Shown here: positions 10,921 to 18,145 of the stretch, piece after piece
Position numbering within the stretch: position 1 is the stretch's first letter
How the letters are laid out: each line of letters opens with the position of its first letter
DNA from: Planctomycetaceae bacterium
GTDB lineage: Bacteria; Planctomycetota; Planctomycetia; Planctomycetales; Planctomycetaceae
NCBI GenBank assembly: GCA_002722955.1
Contig: PBMZ01000198.1
Coordinates: 1 to 48,066 of the forward strand
Length of the DNA: 48,066 bases
Reading direction: 5' to 3'
Made by a program: the position numbers and the translations under genes
Notes under the pieces: generated by a model
What the model saw: only the letters and a program-made list of their open reading frames with translations
The model's database searches: none
Told to the model about the DNA's origin: nothing

Positions 10921-11668
10921 CGCTTCAGGCGATGGCGGAATTGGGGCTCAGTCGACGTAGGGCGTTTGAGAATCTCGACTTATCCCGTTTTTTCTGAATA
11001 ATGCTCTATTCTTCGTTAAAGTCCGGCGATATGATGGACGACTCCAGTGAAAGCTGGAGTCCTGCCTATGAATCATCCAATTGGATGGCTGACGGGTTCG
11101 CCTCGCTGATTGGCACGCCAGATTGCTCTCAACCGAACGCGAACCATTCCTCCTTGTCTCAATCTGACAGGGAAGTGCTCCGTCGACGAAGCCGTCGTAA
11201 TCACGTTTGTTCCTCTGCACTCAGACTCCGATCTCGGAACACCCAAATTCCATGATCTGAGTCTCCGCTAGGAATCTTCGCATTCCGGTTTCACCCCTCC
11301 TTCATTGACGAGTGCTTTCTTGGCAAGACTGAGGCTCCGTGATTCTGCCCGCAATTCCGGATTGTGGAGCGGCCTCCAGAAGTTCCTTCGGCGTGGAAGT
11401 TGACGGTTGGACAACTTAACCGTCGAGGATACATGCATCCCTTACTCGCCGCGTTGCGGCAATCAACTGTTTTATCAATTTAAACAACAACTGAGTTCAA
11501 CTCAGTTGTTTTCGCGTTTCAGGGCTACATCGCCAGTAGTGCAAAGACGCGAACCTCTCGGCTTAACGTCGAGGCGTCACACTAACGAACGTTTTTAGCG
11601 AGGATGTAGCCTCGCACACGAAACGCCGAAGTTGGAGAATTCGGCGACTTGTTTGATTTGGAAATGTC
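10921..11668. other. Gene-poor leader region upstream of fusA
   Basis: No convincing gene was found in these 750 bases. The open frames here lack ribosome-binding sites and family resemblance. Structures seen are a perfect 8-bp hairpin GACTCCAG/CTGGAGTC (11040-11061), GACGGTT/AACCGTC near 11402-11424, the double-hairpin element at 11486-11580, and CGCCGAA/TTCGGCG (11624-11646) just ahead of fusA. The stretch could hold an RNA or long fusA leader, but nothing identifies one. Confidence 0.5.
11486..11580. repeat. Double-hairpin repeat element, copy 1
   Basis: CAACTGAGTT and ACTCAGTTG form the first hairpin. A middle stem pairs TTCGCGT with ACGCGAA around a loop containing AGTGCAAAGACGCGAACC, and CTCGGC with GTCGAG closes a third hairpin. 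Copy 2 at 30503-30602 has the same plan and conserves the middle text (AGTGCAAAAACGCGAGCC), while the outer stems have changed in a compensatory way. Such conserved ends and variable stems are usual for small mobile palindromic elements. Confidence 0.65.
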
Positions 11669-11672
11669 ATGA
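11664..11672 (+). promoter_or_regulatory. Minimal ORF overlapping fusA start
   Basis: ATG TCA TGA (11664-11672) overlaps the fusA ATG at 11669-11671, and the GGA of the ribosome-binding site lies just before it. A ribosome starting at the first ATG would stop across the fusA start codon, which could tune fusA initiation. Chance is quite possible. Confidence 0.3.
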
Positions 11673-13795
11673 GTAAACTGAAACTGCAACGAAACATTGG
11701 CATCTCGGCACACATCGATTCGGGCAAGACCACCTTGACCGAACGGATGCTCTATTACAGTGGCCGCATTCACAAAGTGCGCGAAGTTCGTGGAGGCGAT
11801 GGCGGCGCCACAATGGACTTCATGGAGTTGGAGCAAGAACGCGGCATCACGATCGCGTCGGCGGCAACTCGCATCGACTGGGTCGATAACCCAATCAACG
11901 TGATCGACACACCAGGACACGTCGACTTTACCGTCGAGGTCGAGCGAAGCTTGCGCGTCTTGGATGGTGCCGTCTTAGTACTTTGCGCCGTCGGCGGCGT
12001 CCAAAGCCAATCGTTGACGGTCGATCGCCAAATGAAGCGATACCACGTTCCGCGGATTGCGTTCATCAACAAGATGGACCGCACCGGTGCGAATCCCGAC
12101 AACGTCACTCAACAGATCGAAGAGAAACTCGGCACGACTCCGCTGAAGCTGCAATTGCCGATCGGCAAGGAACAGGACTTCGAGGGCGTGATCGATTTGG
12201 TCTCGATGAAGGCCGTCCACTTCGAGGGTGCGCAGGGTGAAGAAGTCGTCCGCAAGGATATCCCCGAGGAATTCAAAGCTGACGCCGAAGTGGCTCGGGC
12301 CGAGATGCTCGAAACACTTTCCATGTTCAGTGATGACCTGATGGTCGCGTTGCTCGAAGAGAGTGAAGTTCCGGAAGAACAAATCTGTCAAATCATCCGA
12401 GACGCAACGTTATCACAGGCCATCACGCCCGTGATGATGGGTACGGCTTATCGAAACAAAGGCGTCCAAGAACTGCTGGATGCCGTTGTCAAATATTTGC
12501 CAAGTCCGCTGGATCGAGAGATGACGGCCATCGATTTGTCCTCGGCCATCGATTCGGAAGACGGCAAAGCCACCGAAAAGGTCAAGCTGACCACATCCAA
12601 CGACGAGCCGATGGTCGCGATGGCCTTCAAGACCGTCGTCGAACAATTCGGTCAGTTGACGTACATGCGTGTCTATCAAGGATGTTTGCGTAAGGGTGAT
12701 ACGTACACGAATACCCGAACCGGTAAACGTGTGCGAATCGGCCGCTTGGTCCGCATGCATGCTGACGACCGCGCGGATTTGGACGTTGCCGAAGCGGGCG
12801 ATATCGTCGCCGCTGTTGGCGTTGATTGTGCTTCCGGTGACACGTTCTGTGGCGGCGACGTGGAATATGCGTTGGAAAGTATCCACGTGCCAGAACCCGT
12901 CATTCGGCTCTCGATCGAGCCACTCGCCAGAGACGGTGCCGATCGTTTGGGCAAAGCGCTCGAGCGTTTTCGTCGCGAAGACCCGACGTTTCAAGTTTCC
13001 ACCGACCAAGAAACCGGTGAAACCTTGATCGCCGGCATGGGACAACTTCACCTGGAAGTCTACATCGAACGAATTCGTCGCGAGTATCGTTGTGAGTGCC
13101 TGATTGGTGAGCCGCGAGTCGCCTATCGGGAGACTCCGTCGAAGGAAGTCGAGTTCAACTTCAAGCACAAGAAGCAAACCGGCGGCTCTGGCCAGTTCGC
13201 TCATATCGTTGGTCGAGTTCGTCCGTTGCCGGAAGAGTCAGAAGCGACGAACTATGAATTCGTCAACGAGATCAGCCAGGGACGTATTCCCAAGGAATAC
13301 ATTCCCGCGGTAGATCAAGGCATGCAACGAGCCCTCGAAAAGGGGCCGCTGTGTGAGTGTGAAGTTGTCAACGTACAAGTTGTCCTGGAAGACGGAAGCT
13401 ACCACGAAGTCGATTCGTCGGACATGGCCTTCCGAACTGCCGGTTTCAACTGCATGCGTGAATCGCTTCGCAAGGCGAAGATGGTCTTGCTGGAACCGGT
13501 CATGACGTTGGAAGTCGAGGCTCCCGAAGAATTTCAAGGTTCGGTTTGCGGCCACCTGAGCAGCAAACGGGGCGTGATTAGTTCTACGGAAGTCCGTCAA
13601 GGCACCAGTATCGTGATTGCCGAGGTTCCGTTGGCCGAGATGTTCGACTACGCCAACGAACTGCGATCCATGACCCAAGGCAAAGGTGGGTTCTCGATGG
13701 AGTTTGGTAGCTACAAGGAAACCCCCCGTAGCATCCAAGAAGAAGTCATCACCCGCCGTCGCGAAGAGAAAGAAGCTCAACTGGCTGGCGTCTAG
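11669..13795 (+). CDS. fusA: Elongation factor G, spd/mtEFG1 type
   Basis: Ribosomal translocase, a GTPase of 708 residues with the five EF-G domains. The P-loop is AHIDSGKTT (residues 14-22). Switch regions give RGITI and DTPGHVDF, and the base-specific loop is NKMD. Serine in the P-loop (most bacterial EF-G proteins have AHIDAGKTT) and the stretch EVRGGDGGATMDFMELE place it with the EFG1 proteins of spirochaetes, planctomycetes and mitochondria. In such organisms EFG1 translocates and a separate EFG2 recycles ribosomes; no EFG2 is seen here. The start is the ATG at 11669, with GGA seven bases upstream. A three-codon ORF (ATG TCA TGA, 11664-11672) overlaps the start codon. A strong terminator follows. 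Confidence 0.95.
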   Translation: MSKLKLQRNIGISAHIDSGKTTLTERMLYYSGRIHKVREVRGGDGGATMDFMELEQERGITIASAATRIDWVDNPINVIDTPGHVDFTVEVERSLRVLDGAVLVLCAVGGVQSQSLTVDRQMKRYHVPRIAFINKMDRTGANPDNVTQQIEEKLGTTPLKLQLPIGKEQDFEGVIDLVSMKAVHFEGAQGEEVVRKDIPEEFKADAEVARAEMLETLSMFSDDLMVALLEESEVPEEQICQIIRDATLSQAITPVMMGTAYRNKGVQELLDAVVKYLPSPLDREMTAIDLSSAIDSEDGKATEKVKLTTSNDEPMVAMAFKTVVEQFGQLTYMRVYQGCLRKGDTYTNTRTGKRVRIGRLVRMHADDRADLDVAEAGDIVAAVGVDCASGDTFCGGDVEYALESIHVPEPVIRLSIEPLARDGADRLGKALERFRREDPTFQVSTDQETGETLIAGMGQLHLEVYIERIRREYRCECLIGEPRVAYRETPSKEVEFNFKHKKQTGGSGQFAHIVGRVRPLPEESEATNYEFVNEISQGRIPKEYIPAVDQGMQRALEKGPLCECEVVNVQVVLEDGSYHEVDSSDMAFRTAGFNCMRESLRKAKMVLLEPVMTLEVEAPEEFQGSVCGHLSSKRGVISSTEVRQGTSIVIAEVPLAEMFDYANELRSMTQGKGGFSMEFGSYKETPRSIQEEVITRRREEKEAQLAGV

Positions 13796-13818
13796 CCCGC
13801 CCAAGTCGTTTCATTTCC

Positions 13819-13855
13819 AAGGCCAGCAATCGACTTAGGTTGCTGGCCTTTTTTC
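13819..13855 (+). terminator. Intrinsic terminator of fusA
   Basis: AAGGCCAGCAA (13819-13829) and TTGCTGGCCTT (13840-13850) make a perfect 11-bp stem followed by a T-run, 24 bases after the fusA stop. Confidence 0.9.
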
Positions 13856-13860
13856 TTGGA

Positions 13861-14048
13861 TCTTCATGGACTTGTGGAGTTGCTGGCGACGAGTCTGCGA
13901 GCCCCCAGACTACTCAGGCGTTGCACGGCAAAAGACGTTCAACGAAGAAGACGCCCCTGCCATCGGGGAAAGCTCGACATACAGTCTGCTGACTTCGTGT
14001 ACTCGCTGAAGTAGAATGTCAGTATCAACCAGACAAGGAGGAATGGGC
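13861..14048. other. Intergenic stretch with no recognised element
   Basis: No gene or RNA could be supported between the fusA terminator and the ribosome-binding site at 14036. The promoter of the following small gene pair should lie here, but no convincing -35/-10 pair was found. Confidence 0.4.
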
Positions 14049-14171
14049 ATGTTCATTCGAAACCCGGCTGCCAATCATGGTTTGATCTTTGTGGTGGTAG
14101 CTAAACATTTGGGTGGAGAACAAATGAGACTACTCAATGATTCTGAAGTCTTTTCCTCGGACACGTGTTAG
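14049..14171 (+). CDS. Small ORF, 40 residues, coupled to SUKH gene
   Basis: Function unknown. AGGAGG at 14036-14041 lies seven bases before the ATG at 14049, the best ribosome-binding site in this part of the window. The product begins MFIRNPAANHGLIFVVVAKH and ends SSDTC. A short hydrophobic run (GLIFVVVA) is the only visible feature. The stop at 14169-14171 is two bases before the ATG of the SUKH gene, which lacks its own ribosome-binding site, so translation of the second gene probably depends on this one. An ATG six bases earlier (14043) is too close to the ribosome-binding site. It may be a leader peptide or a small protein in its own right. Confidence 0.45.
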   Translation: MFIRNPAANHGLIFVVVAKHLGGEQMRLLNDSEVFSSDTC

Positions 14172-14173
14172 CA

Positions 14174-14581
14174 ATGGACTTTGTCGATATCGAGGAGATG
14201 GTAGGATTCAACCTACCTGAGACCTACAAGAAGTTGATCGAACACTACCCCGCTCATTTTCGCCGGGTTTGCGACACTAGGCTTCTCTACAAATCGCTGG
14301 ATGAAATCTACGAAGCAAACAGGATCGTGCAAGCTGCAGAGTATGGCGAACAACTTGCTGACGAATTTCACAGTTGGCCAGATTATCACTTTGTCATTGG
14401 CGACTCTGGTTGTGGGGACTGGTATGTTCTCGTCACAAACGACGACGAATTGGAAGAAAGAGTTGTTTTCTGGGATCACGAAACGGGCCGTTTCTCAGAA
14501 TTGTGGCCGACACTATACAATTGCTTGGATAGCCACTACGAGTTCTTTCACGCTGAAGGCAATACGGGATCACGTCTTTAG
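14174..14581 (+). CDS. SUKH (SMI1/KNR4) family protein
   Basis: SUKH proteins often act as immunity proteins against polymorphic toxins; others have unknown roles. The 135-residue product shows the family plan: an acidic N-terminal helix, FNLPETYKKLIEHYPAHF (the fold's LPxxYxxF-like stretch), then DYHFVIGDSGCGDWYVLV, the central strand with the G-CGDW turn, and VVFWDHETG near the end. I use the ATG at 14174 because it directly follows the small ORF's stop; a GTG at 14165 is the alternative. No toxin gene is visible next to it, so an immunity role is only possible. It is followed by a DJ-1 family gene on the same strand after a 162-base gap. Confidence 0.75.
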   Translation: MDFVDIEEMVGFNLPETYKKLIEHYPAHFRRVCDTRLLYKSLDEIYEANRIVQAAEYGEQLADEFHSWPDYHFVIGDSGCGDWYVLVTNDDELEERVVFWDHETGRFSELWPTLYNCLDSHYEFFHAEGNTGSRL

Positions 14582-14743
14582 GGCCGTAAATGCCAAGCAC
14601 GCCGATCGCGCCAAAAATTTTGGCAACCTTTTTTCGGTTTTATTCAAGGTTTCCAATTCACTTACGCTCCCAAGTCGTCCAATCATCAAGCTGATTGGAC
14701 GCGCGTCCCCTGAAGTTGGCCGCAACCCTGGACAAAAAGCCGA

Positions 14744-15334
14744 ATGAAACGAGTACTCGTCATCCTGCCGAATGCGTTCGAGGTCTTTGAGGCCGCCGCA
14801 TTTATTGATGCCCTTGGTTGGGCAAACGAGTATGGCGACACGCCAATCGAGACGGTTACCACGGGAACAGCAACCGAGATTACGTATACCTTCGGAGTTT
14901 TGAACGTTCGGACCGATGCGTTGCTGAATAACATCGCCGCTGACGATTTCGATGCCGTTGCCATTCCCGGCGGGTTTGAATCGAAAGGGTACTTCGAGGA
15001 CGCCTATTCCGAGATCGTTCTGAAGACGCTGCGTTCCTTCGAAGAAAGCAAGAAGCCAATTGCATCGATTTGTGTCGGTGCACTTCCGCTTGCGAAGAGT
15101 GGCATCCTGCATGGAAAACGAGCAACAACGTATCATCTCATGGATGGAAAACGACGAAGGCAGCTCGCTGAACTGGGAGCAGCTGTCGTTGACACATCTA
15201 TCGTAACGGATGACAACAAGATCACATCGACTTCACCAGCAACAGCGATTGATGTTGCCTTGACGCTTGTTGAAACGCTGACTTCGCCAGAGAACTCGGA
15301 GCGAATTCGTCAATTGATGGGCTTCGCTCCCTGA
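14744..15334 (+). CDS. DJ-1/PfpI family protein
   Basis: A cytoplasmic protein of the glutamine-amidotransferase-like DJ-1/PfpI superfamily, 196 residues, a full single domain. MKRVLVILPNAFEVFEAAAF is the first strand and the conserved acidic residue region. AVAIPGGF is the family's central loop. ASICVGALPLAKSGIL carries the nucleophilic cysteine in the ICxGA elbow, followed by RATTYH. Family members include glyoxalase III/deglycase-like enzymes, redox chaperones and ThiJ-like proteins; the exact reaction cannot be read from the sequence. The gene starts without a clear ribosome-binding site. Confidence 0.85.
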   Translation: MKRVLVILPNAFEVFEAAAFIDALGWANEYGDTPIETVTTGTATEITYTFGVLNVRTDALLNNIAADDFDAVAIPGGFESKGYFEDAYSEIVLKTLRSFEESKKPIASICVGALPLAKSGILHGKRATTYHLMDGKRRRQLAELGAAVVDTSIVTDDNKITSTSPATAIDVALTLVETLTSPENSERIRQLMGFAP

Positions 15335-15396
15335 TCAGTAGCACAACCGACGCTAACTCGCGTCATTGAAACGCATGCAGAGTCTTGCGTCTTTCT

Positions 15397-15954
15397 TTAG
15401 CCGCCAGGATGCATGCGCCAATAGTCTGCTTCTGTCATTCCGCCCTCGCCAACTTCGACGATCTCGTGGGCCTGCTCACCTTCGCGAATCACGCCCACGA
15501 GGCTTTCAAGGTCGAACTTGCGGTCCTCACCGTTCAGGCAGATGCCGGCCACTTGGACTGTGAGATCGTTGCGATCAACTGATGAAACATGGCGTCGCCC
15601 GGCTGCCTTCCAAGTCACTCGGTATCCATCCCGGTGCTCGGTGAAGCCGTTCAAGACTGCACCAGCATGTCCAAGTGCGTGCCGCAAGCGAGATTCGACG
15701 CGATCTTCGCGTTCAATCTTCTTTGTCTTACTTGCAGTTTCGCGACGCATGTATTCGATGGCGTACGCTTGACGCATCGCGGCGGTTAAGTCTTGCCGCT
15801 GTAATTTCGCTGGGGCGATTCCTTGTTCGACTGACTCGCGCAACCAACGCGGCATTGCCGGATCGCCGCGCATTTCGAGTCCCTCGAACCAAAAGTTCGC
15901 ACCGTCGATTCGGGTACGCACAGTCTGAAATAGTTCGCCTGACTCAACCAGCAT
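15397..15954 (-). pseudogene. Conserved protein of unknown function, C-terminal part
   Basis: I do not recognise this family. This part has about 185 residues with a basic helical stretch (MRRETASKTKKIEREDRVES) and an acidic end (VGEGGMTEADYWRMHPGG). It is not an independent gene: in the same frame, upstream of the first Met, the text reads FSIEGTPPVMLVESGELF and joins the protein encoded at 15944-16309 after a change of frame. The methionine at 15954 lies inside that continuous sequence and has no convincing ribosome-binding site. I therefore take both parts as one gene of about 300 codons with one or two frameshifts. Confidence 0.6.
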
Positions 15955-16309
15955 TACCGGTGGCGTTCCTTCGATGGAAAAGCCCCGGGCATGTTGATGC
16001 TAATCCGATCCAGTTCTCGTCGCGGCGTCCGCAAAGAATCATGCGGACTAAAGGCAACTTCTCCAGGTAGCGATATCGTTCGGACAATGTTGCATCTCGA
16101 TAGAATTCGGCTTCGTTGTGAGACAGCGGGCGGAGCACTCCCCAACCAGTGAATGATCTTGGCCTCGGAGTTAACTCGCAAACGACGCCTTCAATCTCGA
16201 CGCGAACTTGGCGGCCGTGCACGATTGGCGCTAGGAAATCGGACTGCAAGAAGCGATCCTCGGATTCCTCAAGTTGGCTAAGTAGCTTGTTGATCGACTT
16301 CTTGTGCAC
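15944..16309 (-). pseudogene. Conserved protein of unknown function, N-terminal part
   Basis: Start of the gene continued at 15397-15954. The best start is GTG at 16309 (VHKKSINKLLSQLEESEDRF), with GGAG about nine bases upstream and directly after the terminator of the tRNA-like RNA. The frame reads sensibly to about DENWIG (16010-16030). After that the plausible continuation ISINMPGAF is in a second frame, and IEGTPPVMLVES in a third, so this frame's own ending (ASTCPGLFHRRNATGNAG) is probably nonsense. Two indels within about 50 bases would explain this; a sequencing error is possible. No known domain was identified. Confidence 0.55.
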
Positions 16310-16324
16310 GGTAGTCTCTCCATC

Positions 16325-16353
16325 AAAAAACTCCCGCCGAGATTGCGGGAGTT
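16325..16353 (-). terminator. Intrinsic terminator after tRNA-like RNA
   Basis: On the minus strand ACTCCCGC and GCGGGAGT form a GC-rich 8-bp stem around a seven-base loop, followed by six T (complement of 16325-16330). It ends the transcript carrying the tRNA-like arms and lies only about 16 bases before the GTG of the next ORF. It could therefore be either a plain terminator or an attenuator for that ORF. Confidence 0.85.
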
Positions 16354-16402
16354 TAGAAAAATGTCGACGAGTCGCGTGCAAGTTCGAAAAACGTTCGTAT
16401 TG

Positions 16403-16474
16403 CTACGTTTCAAGCGTAGTGCCTATGCCATTCGGCTACATCAAATTGCGTTTGACGACGGGATTCGAACCCGC
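16403..16474 (-). ncRNA. tRNA-like arms in circularly permuted order, anticodon TGA
   Basis: Reading the minus strand: T-stem GCGGG (16474-16470), T-loop TTCGAAT, T-stem CCCGT (16462-16458), then at once a 3' acceptor strand CGTCAAA (16457-16451). After the five-base linker CGCAA comes TTTGATG (16445-16439), which pairs with CGTCAAA over all seven positions with one G-T pair. Then TA (positions 8-9), D-arm GCC-GAATGGCATA-GGC, a single A (position 26), and a perfect 5-bp anticodon stem CTACG/CGTAG around CTTGAAA. All spacings between the arms match a canonical tRNA, and invariant bases U8, A14, G18G19, U33 and the T-loop set are present. The anticodon TGA suggests serine, but T1-A72 is atypical for tRNA-Ser. 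I infer a permuted tRNA or tRNA-like RNA; two abutting broken tRNA genes is the alternative. Confidence 0.6.
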
Positions 16475-16558
16475 AAGTGTTTGTAAGCTTCTCCGCTAGG
16501 GCGCGTAGCCGGTCGATTAATTGTCGGACACGCGCTGATTGGTAAGGTTCGCGTCAAA
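16475..16558 (-). other. Structured 5' region of the tRNA-like transcript
   Basis: Upstream of the T-arm on the minus strand, GCGCGT and ACGCGC pair around a second stem (CCG/CGG), making a stable hairpin. At its 5' edge TTTGACG (16558-16552) could also pair with the acceptor strand CGTCAAA, a competing partner to the downstream TTTGATG. This could allow two alternative folds, or be chance. No promoter was recognised. Confidence 0.35.
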
Positions 16559-16675
16559 TTGAATAGTGATTGATGATTGGTGATCTTTGATTTCAGAAGT
16601 AAAGAAGAGCAACAAAGGAGTAACGAATTGTGGCCTTCAAAAATCACAGATCACTAATCATCAATCGCTATTCAA
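16559..16675. repeat. Long imperfect inverted repeat, family 4
   Basis: The arm beginning TTGAATAGTGATTGATGATT (16559) pairs over about 35 bases with the arm at 16640-16675. A related element with shared text (GAATAGCGATTG, ATCATCAATCGC) lies at 26543-26637. No ORF or transposase is enclosed, so it resembles a MITE-like remnant. Confidence 0.65.
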
Positions 16676-16791
16676 GAACCATCGACGTGATCGAAGACAA
16701 AAGCCTAGCCCGATTTCAAGCAATCATGCTCGACGCATCCGAGCCACTTGAATAGACTGGACACTTCATATCGTTCACATCGGGAGCCATT

Positions 16792-18075
16792 ATGTCCTTA
16801 CCCAAAATGCTGCGTGTCCGTCAAAAGTTTGAGACTCCAACGTTGGAAAATATCGCGGAGTCCGTCAACGACGAACTAGCGAAGCTGAATTTAGGCGAGA
16901 CAGTCAAGAGCGGCGAAACGGTCGCAATCACCGCCGGAAGTCGAGGCATCGCCAACATCGCCTTGATCACCAAAGCAATCTGTGATCACGTGCGGTCGAT
17001 TGGTGGCGTGCCCGTCATCATCCCGTCAATGGGAAGCCATGGCGGCGGCAAGGCCGAAGCTCAGCAAGGAATTCTGGAAGGCTACGGTATCACCGAGGAA
17101 TATTGCGGGGCAGAAATTCGCTCGTCGATGGAAACCATCATCGTCGACGAAACTCCTCAAGGCATCCCCGTTCACTTCGACAAGAACGCTCTCGAATGCG
17201 ATCACGTCATCGTGGCTGGTCGAGTCAAACCGCATACGGGATTCGTCGGGGTCATCGAGTCCGGTCTACACAAGATGATGCTGATCGGATTGGGCAAGCA
17301 CGAAGGGGCAAAGATCTATCACCGTGCGATCATGGATTTCAGCTTCCTCGAAATCATTCGTGCTGTTGGTGATTCGGTGCTGCAGAAGTGTTCGATCGTT
17401 GCAGGCTTGGCGATCGTCGAGAACGCCTACGACGAAACAGCATTGGTGCAAGCTGTTGCCCCCAATGAATTCTTCGATCGTGAATGCGAACTCCTTGTCA
17501 AAGCAAAGCAGTGGATGCCACGCTTGCCGTTCAGCGAAATTGCACTGTTGATCATCGACGAAATCGGCAAGAACATCAGCGGCTCGGGCATGGACACGAA
17601 CATCATCGGCCGCAAGTACAACGATCACAAAGCCACCGTGGATGACGATGTCGCCTGCAAACGAATTCTGGTCCGCGGCTTGACCGAGGAAACTCATGGC
17701 AACGCTTGCGGTTTAGGCATGGCCGAGTTCACTAATCAGCGATGTGCGGAGAGCGTCGATCAGCACATCACCCGCATCAATTCGATCACCGGCGGACACC
17801 CGACCGCCGCAGCGATCCCAGCAACCTATCCCAACGATCGCGAGGCCGTGACGGCCGCGTTGGAAACGATTGGCTTAACACCACCTGAACAGGCTCGGGT
17901 CGTCCAGATCTCAGACACGTTGCACCTGGGCGAGGTGCTCGTCAGCGAGGCGTTTGCTGACGAAGTTGCCGCCCGCGATGACTTAGAAGTCGTCGATCCC
18001 GCCACTGATATGGAATTCGATTCGGACGACTACCTATTCCCAGTCGCTCGCGAAGCAGCGGCCGTGATGGCGTAA
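16792..18075 (+). CDS. LarA-like (DUF2088) protein
   Basis: Related to the nickel-pincer lactate racemase LarA, in the wider family that uses or epimerises hydroxy acids and sugar acids. The 427-residue protein has AITAGSRGI near residue 46, VIIPSMGSHGGG near residue 80 (the LarA-like Gly-rich loop), RVKPHTGF near residue 145, and GLHKMMLIGLGKHEG near residue 160. The histidine residues of these motifs correspond to the region where LarA binds its cofactor. No larBCE cofactor genes are in the window, so racemase activity is uncertain. The ATG at 16792 has GGGAG six bases upstream. A 27-base palindrome separates it from the convergent next gene. Confidence 0.8.
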   Translation: MSLPKMLRVRQKFETPTLENIAESVNDELAKLNLGETVKSGETVAITAGSRGIANIALITKAICDHVRSIGGVPVIIPSMGSHGGGKAEAQQGILEGYGITEEYCGAEIRSSMETIIVDETPQGIPVHFDKNALECDHVIVAGRVKPHTGFVGVIESGLHKMMLIGLGKHEGAKIYHRAIMDFSFLEIIRAVGDSVLQKCSIVAGLAIVENAYDETALVQAVAPNEFFDRECELLVKAKQWMPRLPFSEIALLIIDEIGKNISGSGMDTNIIGRKYNDHKATVDDDVACKRILVRGLTEETHGNACGLGMAEFTNQRCAESVDQHITRINSITGGHPTAAAIPATYPNDREAVTAALETIGLTPPEQARVVQISDTLHLGEVLVSEAFADEVAARDDLEVVDPATDMEFDSDDYLFPVAREAAAVMA

Positions 18076-18115
18076 GGCGATTTTACGTAGGTCGAATTGC
18101 CTAATCCGACGGCCA

Positions 18116-18142
18116 GTAGGACGGATTGGCAATCCGTCCTAC
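18116..18142. terminator. Perfect palindrome between convergent genes
   Basis: GTAGGACGGATTG and CAATCCGTCCTAC are 13-base arms separated by one base, in the 70-base gap between two convergent genes. It may end both transcripts, although no T-run follows. The phrase resembles family palindromes in intergenic DNA and may be a repeat. Confidence 0.6.
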
Positions 18143-18145
18143 GAA

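Noticed and set aside
11001..11255. 84-codon open frame upstream of fusA
   Set aside because: No ribosome-binding site, no recognisable composition or domain, and it contains a perfect hairpin.
16451..16558. Ordinary tRNA gene with TTTGACG as the 5' acceptor strand
   Set aside because: The 108-base span lacks recognisable D- and anticodon arms; the downstream arms fit with exact canonical spacing instead.
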